From assembly GCA_000513555.1 (NCBI GenBank), contig ALYD01000007.1, positions 46,332-110,331 on the forward strand: a DNA stretch of 64,000 nucleotides. The letters are read 5' to 3'. Under the pieces are notes generated by a model. It was not told where the DNA came from. It did not search any database and saw only the letters and a program-made list of their open reading frames with translations. Of this stretch, positions 44,774-54,044 are shown one piece after another. The stretch's first letter is position 1; each line of letters starts with the position of its first letter. This stretch comes from Lachnospiraceae bacterium JC7 (lineage in GTDB: Bacteria > Bacillota > Clostridia > Lachnospirales > Lachnospiraceae). Made by a program: the position numbers and the translations under genes.

Positions 44774-47015
44774 TTTCCTTTACCCCCTTTAAAATCTGCT
44801 GTCTGGTTCTTTGTTTCGGGTTATAGTTCAGTTCCATATGGCTGACCATGAGCCCTATAAGCCATTCAAGCACAAAGTAAATAACGGTTATGGCTATAAG
44901 AGGGAAAAATGCTTCATAGGTTCGGCTTCTTACGATGTCTCCCATTTTGGTAAGATCCTGTACTGCTATGTACCCGACAACTGAAGTTGCCTTTATAAGA
45001 CCAACAATCTCTCCCCTGTAAGCCGGAAGAACATGGGGCAGAGCCTGGGGCAGGATGATCTTGAAAAATGTATCTCTATAGGAATGTCCAAGGGCATAGG
45101 CAGCTTCATACTGTCCATTGTCTACGGCTCCAACACCTATTTTCAGAAGACCGAAAACTGATGAAGAAAAGATAAGGGTAAAACCTATAACTGCTACGGC
45201 TATACCGCTGATGGAAGCCTTTGCAAATATTATATAGTAAAGAATCATCAGCAGCACAACCACAGGCATTCCCTGCACAAGCCACAGCATGAGCTTTGTA
45301 ACGGTATTTGCGAAAGCATTACCGTTTCTGCATATGTAAAATACAACAAATCCTAAAGCGGTGCCGAACAGTATGGAAAGAACGGTGATGATCAGAGTGT
45401 TTGATATTCCTATCACAAACATCTTCCATCTTGATTCACGTATAAATGTTTTATTGAAGCTGTCTGCTATAGAATCGAGGATTCCGTTTCCGGTAACGTT
45501 ATCATCTTTCAAAACTGCAAGGACGGTTCCTCCTGTAAAATAGGGCACTGAAAAAAGAATAGATTCTTTTCTTTCCTCTGTGATGGTTAATCCGTCACAT
45601 CCCATATCACATTTTCCGGATTGAACAGAAGGAAGTATACCGTCAAAATTCATGGGAACGAACTGAAGACCATATCCCTTTTCTATGCAGAAAAGTGTGA
45701 TCAGCTCAGGATCAAATCCAGAAACTCCGTCGGTAACTATATAACTGAAGGGCTCGTACTGCCCCTCCATGGCAACTTTCAGTGTGCCATTTATAGACGG
45801 AAGGCTTTTATAGTCCGGTATTTCCTTATCAGGGTCTTCACTGAACCACTTTTCATTCAGCTTTTGTATGGTACCGTCTGTTTTTGATCTTTCTATGAAT
45901 TCATTAAACTCATCGCACAGTTTCTGACCTTCAGCTGTTTGGGGAAATACAAAACCAAATTCAAAACTGTCCAGATATTCGGGAAACATGGTTATCTTAT
46001 CATGCTGAGTCATCTGGATCCTCAAAACAGGTTCATCCGTGGCATAGGCGTCTATTTTATGAGTTTCCAGCGCATTTATCAGATCAGCTCTTGTGTTGAG
46101 ATATACGATTTTTGCATCAGGAAGTCTTTCCATTACTATTTCGTCAAAAACACTTCCTGTTTGAATTCCGATACGTTTATTATTAAATTCCGATAAAGAT
46201 TTTTCTCCGTTATTGTTTGCTTTTTCTTCATCTCTTACAAGGACACCTATCTTCTCGGAATAAAGTTCATCAGAGAAAGGAATTGACTCTTTTCTTTCGG
46301 AGGTCACATTCAGATTTGCCATGATGCAATCCACATCACCACTTACAGCAGCGTTTATGATGGATCCATAGTCATATATCATAAAGTCCACATCTGCTCC
46401 CAGCCATGCGGCAAATCGATATGCAAGTTCTATGTCATAACCATAGATGGTTTCGCCCATAAAATAGCTGTATGGTGGGGCCAGACCTGTGGTCCCCACC
46501 ACAAGGTGATACTTAGGCTCTTTAGGTAATTCTATGTCCGGCATCTTCTCTTCTTTTAAGATCACCCATCTTTTATACATATCATCCAGAACACCGTTAG
46601 CCTTTGTTTCGGAAATAAAACTGTTTAGCTTTTCAGTGAAATCAGGAATCGAAGTCACAGGTGAAATTCCTACGGCAATAGGAATTCCTTCATCCAGGTT
46701 CTCCTCCAGGATATGTACACCGACAGCGCCGTTTTCTATGGCATAGGTCAGCTGCATACGGTCATAGACAAAGGCATCTAGTTTTCCCTGCTTAACACTT
46801 TCGATTGCTGTTGGGAGAGAATTAAAATGTACATATTCCGCTTCCGGTAATTCTTTCTCAAGACTGAACATGGCAGCTGTTCCAGTCATTACACCGACTT
46901 TACACTCCGGATGATTTAGCTGTTCCTTTGATGTGACAGGAGTTTGGGCATAGACATTTCCGGAAAAACAAATAATTAAAAGTGTAAATAGAAGAATTTG
47001 AACAAGCTTTCTCAT
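44766..47015 (-). CDS. Fused amino-acid ABC transporter: split solute-binding domains plus permease
   Basis: A 749-residue protein. Signal peptide 1-24. Residues ~36-150 resemble the second lobe of a type-3 solute-binding protein (CKVGVMTGTAAMFSLEKELP). Residues ~165-400 are a full binding domain (YHLVVGTTGLAPPYSYFMGE to KLNEKWFS). Residues ~410-505 match a first lobe (LKVAMEGQYEPFSYIV, GFDPELITLFCIEKGYGL). A GlnP-type permease with five helices and the EAA-like loop YEAAYALGHSYRDTFFKIIL ends the protein. AAAGGAG precedes the ATG. With the downstream ATPase it makes a complete importer for polar amino acids. Confidence 0.88.
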   Translation of the reverse strand: MRKLVQILLFTLLIICFSGNVYAQTPVTSKEQLNHPECKVGVMTGTAAMFSLEKELPEAEYVHFNSLPTAIESVKQGKLDAFVYDRMQLTYAIENGAVGVHILEENLDEGIPIAVGISPVTSIPDFTEKLNSFISETKANGVLDDMYKRWVILKEEKMPDIELPKEPKYHLVVGTTGLAPPYSYFMGETIYGYDIELAYRFAAWLGADVDFMIYDYGSIINAAVSGDVDCIMANLNVTSERKESIPFSDELYSEKIGVLVRDEEKANNNGEKSLSEFNNKRIGIQTGSVFDEIVMERLPDAKIVYLNTRADLINALETHKIDAYATDEPVLRIQMTQHDKITMFPEYLDSFEFGFVFPQTAEGQKLCDEFNEFIERSKTDGTIQKLNEKWFSEDPDKEIPDYKSLPSINGTLKVAMEGQYEPFSYIVTDGVSGFDPELITLFCIEKGYGLQFVPMNFDGILPSVQSGKCDMGCDGLTITEERKESILFSVPYFTGGTVLAVLKDDNVTGNGILDSIADSFNKTFIRESRWKMFVIGISNTLIITVLSILFGTALGFVVFYICRNGNAFANTVTKLMLWLVQGMPVVVLLMILYYIIFAKASISGIAVAVIGFTLIFSSSVFGLLKIGVGAVDNGQYEAAYALGHSYRDTFFKIILPQALPHVLPAYRGEIVGLIKATSVVGYIAVQDLTKMGDIVRSRTYEAFFPLIAITVIYFVLEWLIGLMVSHMELNYNPKQRTRQQILKGVKEND

Positions 47016-47391
47016 ATTCTTTGTCTCCTTTATAAATTACCCGGCAGATTCGCAGACTAACAGTAAAACCTCTATCTCATCATCAATAGGTAGAGGCTTT
47101 TTTTTCAAAGTGGCAACTGTAATCAGGGTGAGCATATTTATAAAATCATTATACTAAAAGAAAGCCGTTCCTGGCTGTAGTTTCGAAAAATGTCAAACCT
47201 GTCTTCCCATATCTGACATCATCGTAGAAACAGGTGACAGATAGCTATATACACCAAAATATTTTCCGTTAAAAAAGTGGCATGAATCTGAATGTTTTCA
47301 AATTCATGCCACTTTTTTGATTAATTATGATCTTTTTTACTTCATCATCGATTTTTAGTATTGTACAAGATACAAAAAATCTTAGCGATTA
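47016..47391. other. 376-bp intergenic region with two hairpins
   Basis: Hairpin CCTCTA (47069-47074) with TAGAGG (47091-47096) is followed on the plus strand by eight T residues, but no plus-strand gene precedes it. On the minus strand it lies in the leader of the ABC transporter. The second hairpin (47271-47318) is listed separately. Nothing else was recognised. Confidence 0.5.
47271..47318 (-). terminator. Terminator of the second tct operon
   Basis: A perfect 17-bp stem (47271-47287 with 47302-47318), with A and T runs at its ends, 74 bp after the tctA stop. Confidence 0.9.
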
Positions 47392-48924
47392 TTAGCTTGC
47401 TGATTTTAACGTATTCTCCAGTGTAAGAGTTTTGGAAATCTTCCTCTGGTTCCAAAGTGAGTATATGATTACAAGTATGGCTACTCCCAGGAAAGTCATG
47501 GCGATAGGCGAATTAAATATTTCCATGATCTCACCCTTATGGATATTCATAAAGCGTGCATAGTTCTTCTCACACATGGGGCCAAGAATAAGAGTAAGCA
47601 GGATCGGCGACAGAGGAAACTCGTACTTGTTCATAATCCAGCCAAATATACCGAAGCCAACACATACTCCCACATCAAAGACATTTTTATTTATTGCATA
47701 GGCGCCCAGCAGAGATATGACCAGGATGATAGGATACAGCATAGTCTTCTCAACTGAGACTATTCTGGTGAAAAATCTGACACCGACGCAGCCTACCACC
47801 AGCATAGCAAGATTGGCTACCATGAGAGCCGCAAATACTCTGTAGACAATCGGCAGATTGGAGACATACATCATGGGTCCGGGCTGTATACCTTTCATGA
47901 TAAAGGCACCGAGAAGAACCGCCGTTACCGCGTCTCCGGGAACACCAAGGCTAAGAAGCGGAATCATGGCACCTCCCGAACAGCCGTTGTTGGCTGACTC
48001 AGTTGAGGCAACACCGTTTGGTATACCGGTACCCCACAGCTCCGGATGTCTGCTGGCTGACTTATTGGCTCCATAGGATACGAACACCGCGATATCTCCG
48101 CCTGCACCGGGAATGGCACCGATAAATGTACCGATGATTGAACCGCTTAAGATATTGGGCCATATCTTCTTAATGGTCTTCATATCAGGAAGCACTCTGT
48201 CGATCCTTGCATTGGAGGTGAGCTGCTTCTCCTCTCCCCTCACTATCTTCTCTACGCCGCCTATGACCTCGGCAACAGCAAACATACCAATAAGAGCAGG
48301 AATAAAGGCAAAGCCCTCCAAAAGAGATGTTTGCGAGTAGCTGATGAATCGTGCCACTCCGTTAGTGGGGTCAAGACCTACAGTACAGATGAGCATTCCG
48401 AAAAAAGCCGATATCATACCCTTGATAACACTTTTGCCGGATATGGAGATGATGACACTGAGTCCGAAAATAGCCAGCATGAACATCTCTCCGGGTCCAA
48501 AGCTCATAGCCGCCTTGGCAATTACAGGGGACAGGAAGGTCATGATAAGAGCGCCGATGATTCCTCCACAGAAGGAGGAGAACATCGCCACCGACAGAGC
48601 CAGTCCTGCCTGACCGTTTCTGGTCATTGGATAACCATCTATAGTAGTTGCCGCCGCAGAAGGAGTTCCCGGTGTATGAATAAGTATTGCAGAAATTGAG
48701 CCTCCGTACATACCTCCGCAGTAGATTCCCAGCAGTAGTCCGATAGCAGGTATGAGATCCATACCAAAGGAGAACGGAACCAGAAGAGCCACACCCATAG
48801 TGGCAGTCATACCGGGAATAGCTCCCAGCAAAACACCCCCAAGTGCACCCACAAGAGTCATAAGCAGTACCTGGGGATTTAAGAATACTTCAAGATAGCT
48901 TGAAAACAATAAACCGAAATCCAT
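47392..48924 (-). CDS. tctA: TctA large membrane subunit (second copy)
   Basis: A 510-residue, about 12-segment membrane protein. TctA repeats LLGAIPGMTATMGVALLVP near residue 33 and FIGAIPGAGGDIAVFVSY near 265 are clear, with LSLGVPGDAVTAVLLG. It is only moderately similar to the copy at 16070, so it probably serves another substrate. Preceded by AGGAGG and 12 bp after tctB. Confidence 0.93.
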   Translation of the reverse strand: MDFGLLFSSYLEVFLNPQVLLMTLVGALGGVLLGAIPGMTATMGVALLVPFSFGMDLIPAIGLLLGIYCGGMYGGSISAILIHTPGTPSAAATTIDGYPMTRNGQAGLALSVAMFSSFCGGIIGALIMTFLSPVIAKAAMSFGPGEMFMLAIFGLSVIISISGKSVIKGMISAFFGMLICTVGLDPTNGVARFISYSQTSLLEGFAFIPALIGMFAVAEVIGGVEKIVRGEEKQLTSNARIDRVLPDMKTIKKIWPNILSGSIIGTFIGAIPGAGGDIAVFVSYGANKSASRHPELWGTGIPNGVASTESANNGCSGGAMIPLLSLGVPGDAVTAVLLGAFIMKGIQPGPMMYVSNLPIVYRVFAALMVANLAMLVVGCVGVRFFTRIVSVEKTMLYPIILVISLLGAYAINKNVFDVGVCVGFGIFGWIMNKYEFPLSPILLTLILGPMCEKNYARFMNIHKGEIMEIFNSPIAMTFLGVAILVIIYSLWNQRKISKTLTLENTLKSAS

Positions 48925-48936
48925 CTTACATCCTCC

Positions 48937-49470
48937 TTAAATAATCATATCCACAAGATCACGCAGGAAGGTAAGAGGTCCCAATGGGATGTTGACCTTT
49001 AGCAGTGTGTAGAAAAGAAGCCACATGCCCAGGGGTACCAATATGGATACCAGTATCATGACCTTCCAGTTGCGCTTACCGATGAGGAACATGATAATCA
49101 GGCAGGCCAGAGCAGATACAATCACATATCCCAGTATGCTAAATAGTGCCACAAAGGCGATACAAATGGCAATAACTATGAGTGATGCCTGCATGCCTCT
49201 GTCCTTTACGGGATTGAGAATCGGTGCAGGAGCAGCCTCGGGATCGTCATCTTTCATGTTGATGAGTTTCAATGTTGATACGATAAAAAGTATGGCCGAA
49301 AAGAACAGCAGACCTATGATCATTATCTTCGGAAAATCAGCGGGTTGGACAAAGTTGCCTTTCACAACCTGGAATCTGGTTGACATAATCCAGCCTACGA
49401 TCCCGATAAGAAGGAAGACTACGGAACCGATCAGATTTGCGAAGGCCACCGTATTGAATTTGTTTTTCAT
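48937..49470 (-). CDS. tctB: TctB small membrane subunit (second copy)
   Basis: A 177-residue protein with four hydrophobic segments (for example VVFLLIGIVGWIMSTRF and FVALFSILGYVIVSALACLI), the TctB layout. AAAGGA precedes the ATG. The gene lies between tctC and tctA of the same transporter. Confidence 0.86.
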   Translation of the reverse strand: MKNKFNTVAFANLIGSVVFLLIGIVGWIMSTRFQVVKGNFVQPADFPKIMIIGLLFFSAILFIVSTLKLINMKDDDPEAAPAPILNPVKDRGMQASLIVIAICIAFVALFSILGYVIVSALACLIIMFLIGKRNWKVMILVSILVPLGMWLLFYTLLKVNIPLGPLTFLRDLVDMII

Positions 49471-49497
49471 GGATGTCCTTTCTGTATAAATTAGAGA

Positions 49498-49529
49498 AAT
49501 CGAGTAGGGCGTTTCATCTCTACTCGATT
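49498..49529 (-). terminator. Hairpin between tctC and tctB (second copy)
   Basis: Stem AATCGAGTA (49498-49506) pairs with TACTCGATT (49521-49529) around a 14-nt loop, in the same gene junction as the hairpin at 18115. No long T run follows. It may set a high ratio of binding protein to membrane subunits. Confidence 0.5.
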
Positions 49530-49539
49530 ATACTATGCT

Positions 49540-50529
49540 TTACATTCCAAGAGCCTTCATAGCAGCAGCTACATCTGTAGCATTCTGCTTAAGAAAAGCG
49601 CCATAGGAATCAGCGTCAAGGTAGCTGATGGTCTGACCTGCATTCTTCATATAAGACTTGAAGTCCTCATTCTCAACAGCCTTGGCACAAGCATCTCTCA
49701 AAGTAGCAAGCTGTGCTGCATCAAGTCCTTTTGGAGTTGCTAATCCACGCCATGTGAAATAAGTGGCATTGACGCCCTGTTCCTTACATGTCGGAACATC
49801 AGGGAATGCAGGATTACGCTCCTCATCCATGACACCAAGACAAATGAGATCTCCTGATTCGATGAAAGAACGAGCCTCGGCAAGAGATACAGTAACACCG
49901 TTAATGAAACCACCGGCTGCATTCTGAACAGCTGTTGCGGCTCCCTCTTCGTAGGTGATCATATGAATATCGATACCGGTCTCCTCCATGAGATAGCCAC
50001 CGGCAATATGCCAAACTGAAGCATTTGAAGAACCACCCATCTGTACTTCACCGGGATGAGCCTTGCAGTAATCAATAAAAGTCTTAAGATCTGTGATACC
50101 GTTTTCTTTAGCCCATGCAGCATTGACTGTAACAGAAGCAGCATCTGTGTTAACACGACACAGCAGATCATAGCTATCGCTGGTGAGCTGGCTTGTGCCA
50201 AGCGGGCCATAGGTTGAGAGCTCAAATGTGATCATTCCGATAGTATAACCGTCTTTTTCTGCATTTGCTATGGCCTCATGACCAACAACACCACCACCGC
50301 CTGTGCGGTTGTCAACAGTAAAAGTCTGACCAAGTTCTTTGCCAAGAGCATCTGAAAACGCTCTTAAGCAGGAGTCTGTTCCGCCGCCGGCACTCCATGG
50401 GCAGATAACAGTCACACCTTTAGAAGGATAACCTGAACCTGACTTCCCTGAACTTCCACACCCCACAATAGCGCCGATTGTCATCACTCCGGTAAGAGCA
50501 ATGGCAATAATTCTCTTTAAATTTTTCAT
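49540..50529 (-). CDS. tctC: TctC-type solute-binding lipoprotein (second copy)
   Basis: Receptor of 329 residues for the second tripartite carboxylate transporter. The start is set at 50529 (MKNLKRIIAIALTG) because GGAGG lies 9 nt before it; lipobox AIVGC. The binding domain begins GVTVICPWSAGGGTDSCLRA and includes GQTFTVDNRTGGGGVVGH and GEVQMGGSSNAS, all typical. First gene of the tctCBA operon, behind a promoter with a cre-like operator. Confidence 0.92.
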   Translation of the reverse strand: MKNLKRIIAIALTGVMTIGAIVGCGSSGKSGSGYPSKGVTVICPWSAGGGTDSCLRAFSDALGKELGQTFTVDNRTGGGGVVGHEAIANAEKDGYTIGMITFELSTYGPLGTSQLTSDSYDLLCRVNTDAASVTVNAAWAKENGITDLKTFIDYCKAHPGEVQMGGSSNASVWHIAGGYLMEETGIDIHMITYEEGAATAVQNAAGGFINGVTVSLAEARSFIESGDLICLGVMDEERNPAFPDVPTCKEQGVNATYFTWRGLATPKGLDAAQLATLRDACAKAVENEDFKSYMKNAGQTISYLDADSYGAFLKQNATDVAAAMKALGM

Positions 50530-50566
50530 CTCATTTTCCCTCCTTGAAATAATTGCAAAAGAATTG

Positions 50567-50614
50567 TGTAAACGCTTACAACAATACAATAGTAAAAAAT
50601 ACGCTCATGGTCAA
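50567..50614 (-). promoter_or_regulatory. Promoter with cre/LacI-family operator before the second tctC
   Basis: Minus strand: -35 TTGACC (50609-50614), 17 nt, -10 TATTGT (50586-50591). The palindrome TGTAAGCGTTTACA (50567-50580) overlaps the expected start site and matches the catabolite-responsive element (WTGNAANCGNWNNCWW). Binding by CcpA or another LacI-family repressor is inferred. Confidence 0.75.
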
Positions 50615-50750
50615 GATTTACAACAGATTTAATTATTAAATAGATACCTTTGGTAAATATAACCATCGATCGCATATCAGGAAATAAAACAAGCAGAAAC
50701 AATTGGATTTTTCAACGGTTTCTGCCCACCATAAAATTGATTCTTAAAAA

Positions 50751-50880
50751 AAGCCATGCTCTGTTATTGCATCGCTCCGCTCTGCAATAACCGTCGCTAT
50801 AGGCGCCGTATAACGACACAAAAAAATACCATCCTGAATGCAAGCATTCAGATGGTATTTTTTAGGTCGTTGCATGGCTT
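50751..50880. repeat. 130-nt multibranched inverted-repeat element
   Basis: Outer stem AAGCCATGC (50751-50759) pairs with 50872-50880. Inside are a hairpin GTTATTGCA/TGCAATAAC (50763-50791) and a long hairpin framed by ACGAC/GTCGT that includes the terminator at 50821-50863. Confidence 0.65.
50821..50863 (-). terminator. Terminator of the primase-helicase operon
   Basis: Stem AAAAAATACCATC-TGAATG pairs with CATTCA-GATGGTATTTTTT around CAAG with one bulge. T runs occur on both strands; it lies 177 bp after the stop of the gene at 51040. Confidence 0.85.
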
Positions 50881-51039
50881 GTTATTCAAGCTCTTTTACA
50901 CGGAAATTTCAAACCGTTTTTTCCTGTTCTTTTCGTACTTCTTATGTGTATCATTTGATACGCTTTTCGATATATTCATACCGTTCAAATGCTACTGTAC
51001 CCAAAGTGTACCCAAAAGGATTATATCACCTCGCATCCA

Positions 51040-54036
51040 TTAACCAAAGGTCATTTCCAATAATTCCTGAGCTGCATCTTTGCTCTTAACACGCATCAGA
51101 TTATCATCAATCTTTGCCCTCGAAAGTAAATTCATGCTTCCGTACCATACTATTTCATCGTCAATGATGGCAAAATGTTCATGCATATGATCCTGGAGTC
51201 TAACCTTTATGCCACAGTTTTCTAATACCTGTACAAGAGCCTTTGTATCTTCAATCTTTTCTTCCGGATAGCCTTCGGGATCAAGTGTAACAACAGTAAT
51301 CTTCACCCCATTTTCTTGTCTTTGCTTTATAAGCCTTACAAATGCATTTACCTTGGCTTGATTTAATCCCGGACTGGAAATAATGACCTCTTTATTCGCC
51401 TCCAGTAAATCTATCTCATACACTTTTTCATATGTATCTATACCAAAAATTGCATTTGCATTTTGCTTTTCGGCAATGACATTATTGCATATTTTGTATC
51501 CTATCTTCTTATATGTTCTAAGGCGTTTATGATACATTTTTTCAAGGACACGAATATGAGAATCTACATAGTCGTATATGATAACTTCTGTCTTAGTTTC
51601 ATAGTCTCGATGGAGGCGCCCGGCAAACTGCTCGATATTTCCTTCAGCTGCCGCAGGCATTGTAAGCATCATTGTATCAAGCCTCGGATAATTGAATCCT
51701 TCACCAATATATTTATCTATCGCTACCAGGATGACTGACTCCTCATCCGGAACCGACCGCATTTGCAATCTCATTTCATCCTTGGCTTTTCTACTGCCTC
51801 CGCCCTGAAGAAGATAAATATGGTCCGCTTTCCCTTGCAGTCTCTGATACAGAAGATCCGCATGCTCTTTATACTTTGTCAAAACAAGTGGAGTCCTACC
51901 ATTTTGAACACATTTTTCAACGTCTGCAATAATCTGTTCGTTTCTGGAATCACATTCAATAACCGCTCTGTTTGCTTCGGTAACTTTAAGACCAGATGCA
52001 CTAACAAGCCTTGTAAATCTCGGATAGACAAAATGATCAATGCCCTGTTTTTCAGCTCTTTCTTTAGCTGTATAGCGGAATCTAATCGGACCGAACTGCA
52101 TAAATACTTTCTTTTCGAGTCCATCTTCCCTCTTAGGCGTTGCGGTCAATCCATAAACGTACTTTGCTTTTGCCGATCCTATAACATCCTCGACAGTTTG
52201 TGCAGCCCCATGGTGACATTCGTCCATAATCACCATTCCATACTGTTCAATAATCGGATTGATATCATCTCCCTTACCCAGAGAAGAGAATATAGCCACA
52301 TCAATAATCCCCGTCATAGAATTATGTCCGGCATATAGCTTTCCAATTATGCTTTTTCTCTTCTTTACCCTTCCTGTTTTGGTCTTATATTCCGGCAGCT
52401 CAGCATTTATATCCAAGAACTTAGTTAAATCCTCTATCCAGTTCTTTTGAATTTCTGTATTATGTACCAGAATAAGGGTATTAGTTTTTCTTTGCGCTAT
52501 CATATATGCGCCTACAACCGTCTTGCCAAAAGAAGTAGTTGCAGCGAGAATACCATTATCATGTTCCAGAATAGTCGATGCTCCCATCATCTGCTCTTCA
52601 TATAGTGTTCCATTGAAAGAAACATCCAAAGGTGTTCCGGTGCACCTATTATCTGTCAGCGAAAAAGGAATATCCACCTCATTGAATCTATCAACCACAG
52701 AATCAAGCAAGGCGCGAGGAATACAAATATAACCCGAGTCATCGTAACCGCAGAAAACTATTCGCGGTATACCTTTTGTTGCTAATCCCATTGCAGCCTT
52801 CTTATAAAAATCCGGATTGCTAAAAGCTGCCATACGCCGCAATGAATTCTGCATTCGTGGTTTCATGTTCTTTGTATTGATGTAAACCTTGTCAGCAATT
52901 ACAATCTCAACAGCAGACGAAACGTCTTCTTTATACAAGGGATGTTTAGCTTTGTTCCAAGGCTTAGTATCGTTCGAAACCTCAGAATTCGCGTCAAACT
53001 CATTGCTAAGAACACCAAGTATTCCTTCTGCTGACCATTCTTTTATTCTTTCTTCTACGATTTCAGAAGAAAGTTTTTTCACCTCTTTTAAACATTCCCA
53101 TTGATTGGGATATGCATTCCAGTTTTCATCAATAAAAGCGCTATTTCCATACTTCAAAGCCTGTCCTTGTAATGGCAGTGCTACAAGATTACCGAGTCCC
53201 GGCTTGCCTGTTTTTGTATTAATCGGTATATGATCCTGAGCCGGAAGCATTCTGTCATAATACATGAAGCTTCTCATATTAACAGACTCAGCGCCTTTAG
53301 TTAAAAGAGCAGTCCCGAATCTTCTTGCTGTAACGGCAAGTATCGGCTTTTCGAAGAACATCCAAATATGAGCTCCTTTTCCGGACCGTGAACGTTCAAC
53401 CAAAACCGGAACATCATTGTTTTCACAGATCTTCCTGAAAGCATTAACCTCTGCCATCCACTCCGAATCAAGGTTTGCTCCATCATCTCCACCGATTTTG
53501 TCGTCATGACAATCAAAATCAAATACAAGAAAATTGACTGTTTCATCAGGAAACATCGGATATAATCCTATTACATCGGAGGCATCTTCCCTAGCGCCTA
53601 TTAAATGCTCGTACAGCACCTGACCGGTCAATTCTTTATACCTCTGGTTCTGACATTCTCCACAATTGAACTGCGGATTATTCTTCTTAGGGCATATTCC
53701 ATCTTTCCAGAAATTCCAGCATTGCGTATAGTATCCATGTTTTCCGGTTTTCTTGTTAGCCTTTCCGGAACGTTTGCTATATACATCATTCCTACCCTTG
53801 AACAAATGATAGTAATACTGGATATGCTGCTTGGTAATAGTAACCGGAAGAATACGGGCTCCTTGATCCTCTTCAAAAGCCAGATTCCTATCTGGAGACA
53901 AATCATCTAACTCCTTTGCCTCCCGCTTGTATGAAATCCCAGCGTCATCGAGAAGTCCATGCAAATATTCAATTTCATTTTCAAGTTGACTTATTCTCGA
54001 TAAGTACTGTTCTTCATTCATAGTATTTACATCCAT
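51040..54036 (-). CDS. TOTE-type primase-helicase-phospholipase D protein
   Basis: A 998-residue multidomain protein. A coiled coil (~5-30) precedes an archaeo-eukaryotic primase-like domain (~65-330) with a Cys cluster (CWNFWKDGICPKKN, CGEC), the catalytic pair in FLVFDFDCHD and VERSRSGKGAHIWMFFE. A superfamily II helicase (~440-830) has Walker A ATTSFGKTVVG, DECH box MDECHHG, GLTATPKRED and QFAGRLHRDY. A C-terminal phospholipase-D-like domain (~860-998) shows HEHFAIIDD and GSMNLL, with His where the HKD Lys is usual. This set is that of TOTE conflict systems, proposed defence machines. No clear ribosome site; 8 bp after the upstream gene, so translation is probably coupled. Confidence 0.82.
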   Translation of the reverse strand: MDVNTMNEEQYLSRISQLENEIEYLHGLLDDAGISYKREAKELDDLSPDRNLAFEEDQGARILPVTITKQHIQYYYHLFKGRNDVYSKRSGKANKKTGKHGYYTQCWNFWKDGICPKKNNPQFNCGECQNQRYKELTGQVLYEHLIGAREDASDVIGLYPMFPDETVNFLVFDFDCHDDKIGGDDGANLDSEWMAEVNAFRKICENNDVPVLVERSRSGKGAHIWMFFEKPILAVTARRFGTALLTKGAESVNMRSFMYYDRMLPAQDHIPINTKTGKPGLGNLVALPLQGQALKYGNSAFIDENWNAYPNQWECLKEVKKLSSEIVEERIKEWSAEGILGVLSNEFDANSEVSNDTKPWNKAKHPLYKEDVSSAVEIVIADKVYINTKNMKPRMQNSLRRMAAFSNPDFYKKAAMGLATKGIPRIVFCGYDDSGYICIPRALLDSVVDRFNEVDIPFSLTDNRCTGTPLDVSFNGTLYEEQMMGASTILEHDNGILAATTSFGKTVVGAYMIAQRKTNTLILVHNTEIQKNWIEDLTKFLDINAELPEYKTKTGRVKKRKSIIGKLYAGHNSMTGIIDVAIFSSLGKGDDINPIIEQYGMVIMDECHHGAAQTVEDVIGSAKAKYVYGLTATPKREDGLEKKVFMQFGPIRFRYTAKERAEKQGIDHFVYPRFTRLVSASGLKVTEANRAVIECDSRNEQIIADVEKCVQNGRTPLVLTKYKEHADLLYQRLQGKADHIYLLQGGGSRKAKDEMRLQMRSVPDEESVILVAIDKYIGEGFNYPRLDTMMLTMPAAAEGNIEQFAGRLHRDYETKTEVIIYDYVDSHIRVLEKMYHKRLRTYKKIGYKICNNVIAEKQNANAIFGIDTYEKVYEIDLLEANKEVIISSPGLNQAKVNAFVRLIKQRQENGVKITVVTLDPEGYPEEKIEDTKALVQVLENCGIKVRLQDHMHEHFAIIDDEIVWYGSMNLLSRAKIDDNLMRVKSKDAAQELLEMTFG

Positions 54037-54044
54037 TAAAATAT

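Larger units (their letters stand above)
50530..51039. other. 510-bp intergenic region: promoter, operator and structured element
   Basis: Contains the tctC promoter and cre-like site (50567-50614), a 130-nt structured inverted-repeat element (50751-50880) and a terminator within it. No credible coding frame was found between them. Confidence 0.6.

Noticed and set aside
47016..47105. Riboswitch in the leader of the amino-acid transporter
   Set aside because: A lone CCTCTA/TAGAGG hairpin with an AGAGG motif recalls part of the lysine riboswitch, but the other conserved helices are absent.
51040..54036. Ordinary type I restriction helicase subunit
   Set aside because: The N-terminal primase-like catalytic motifs and C-terminal phospholipase-D-like domain are not part of HsdR, and no HsdM or HsdS genes are present.
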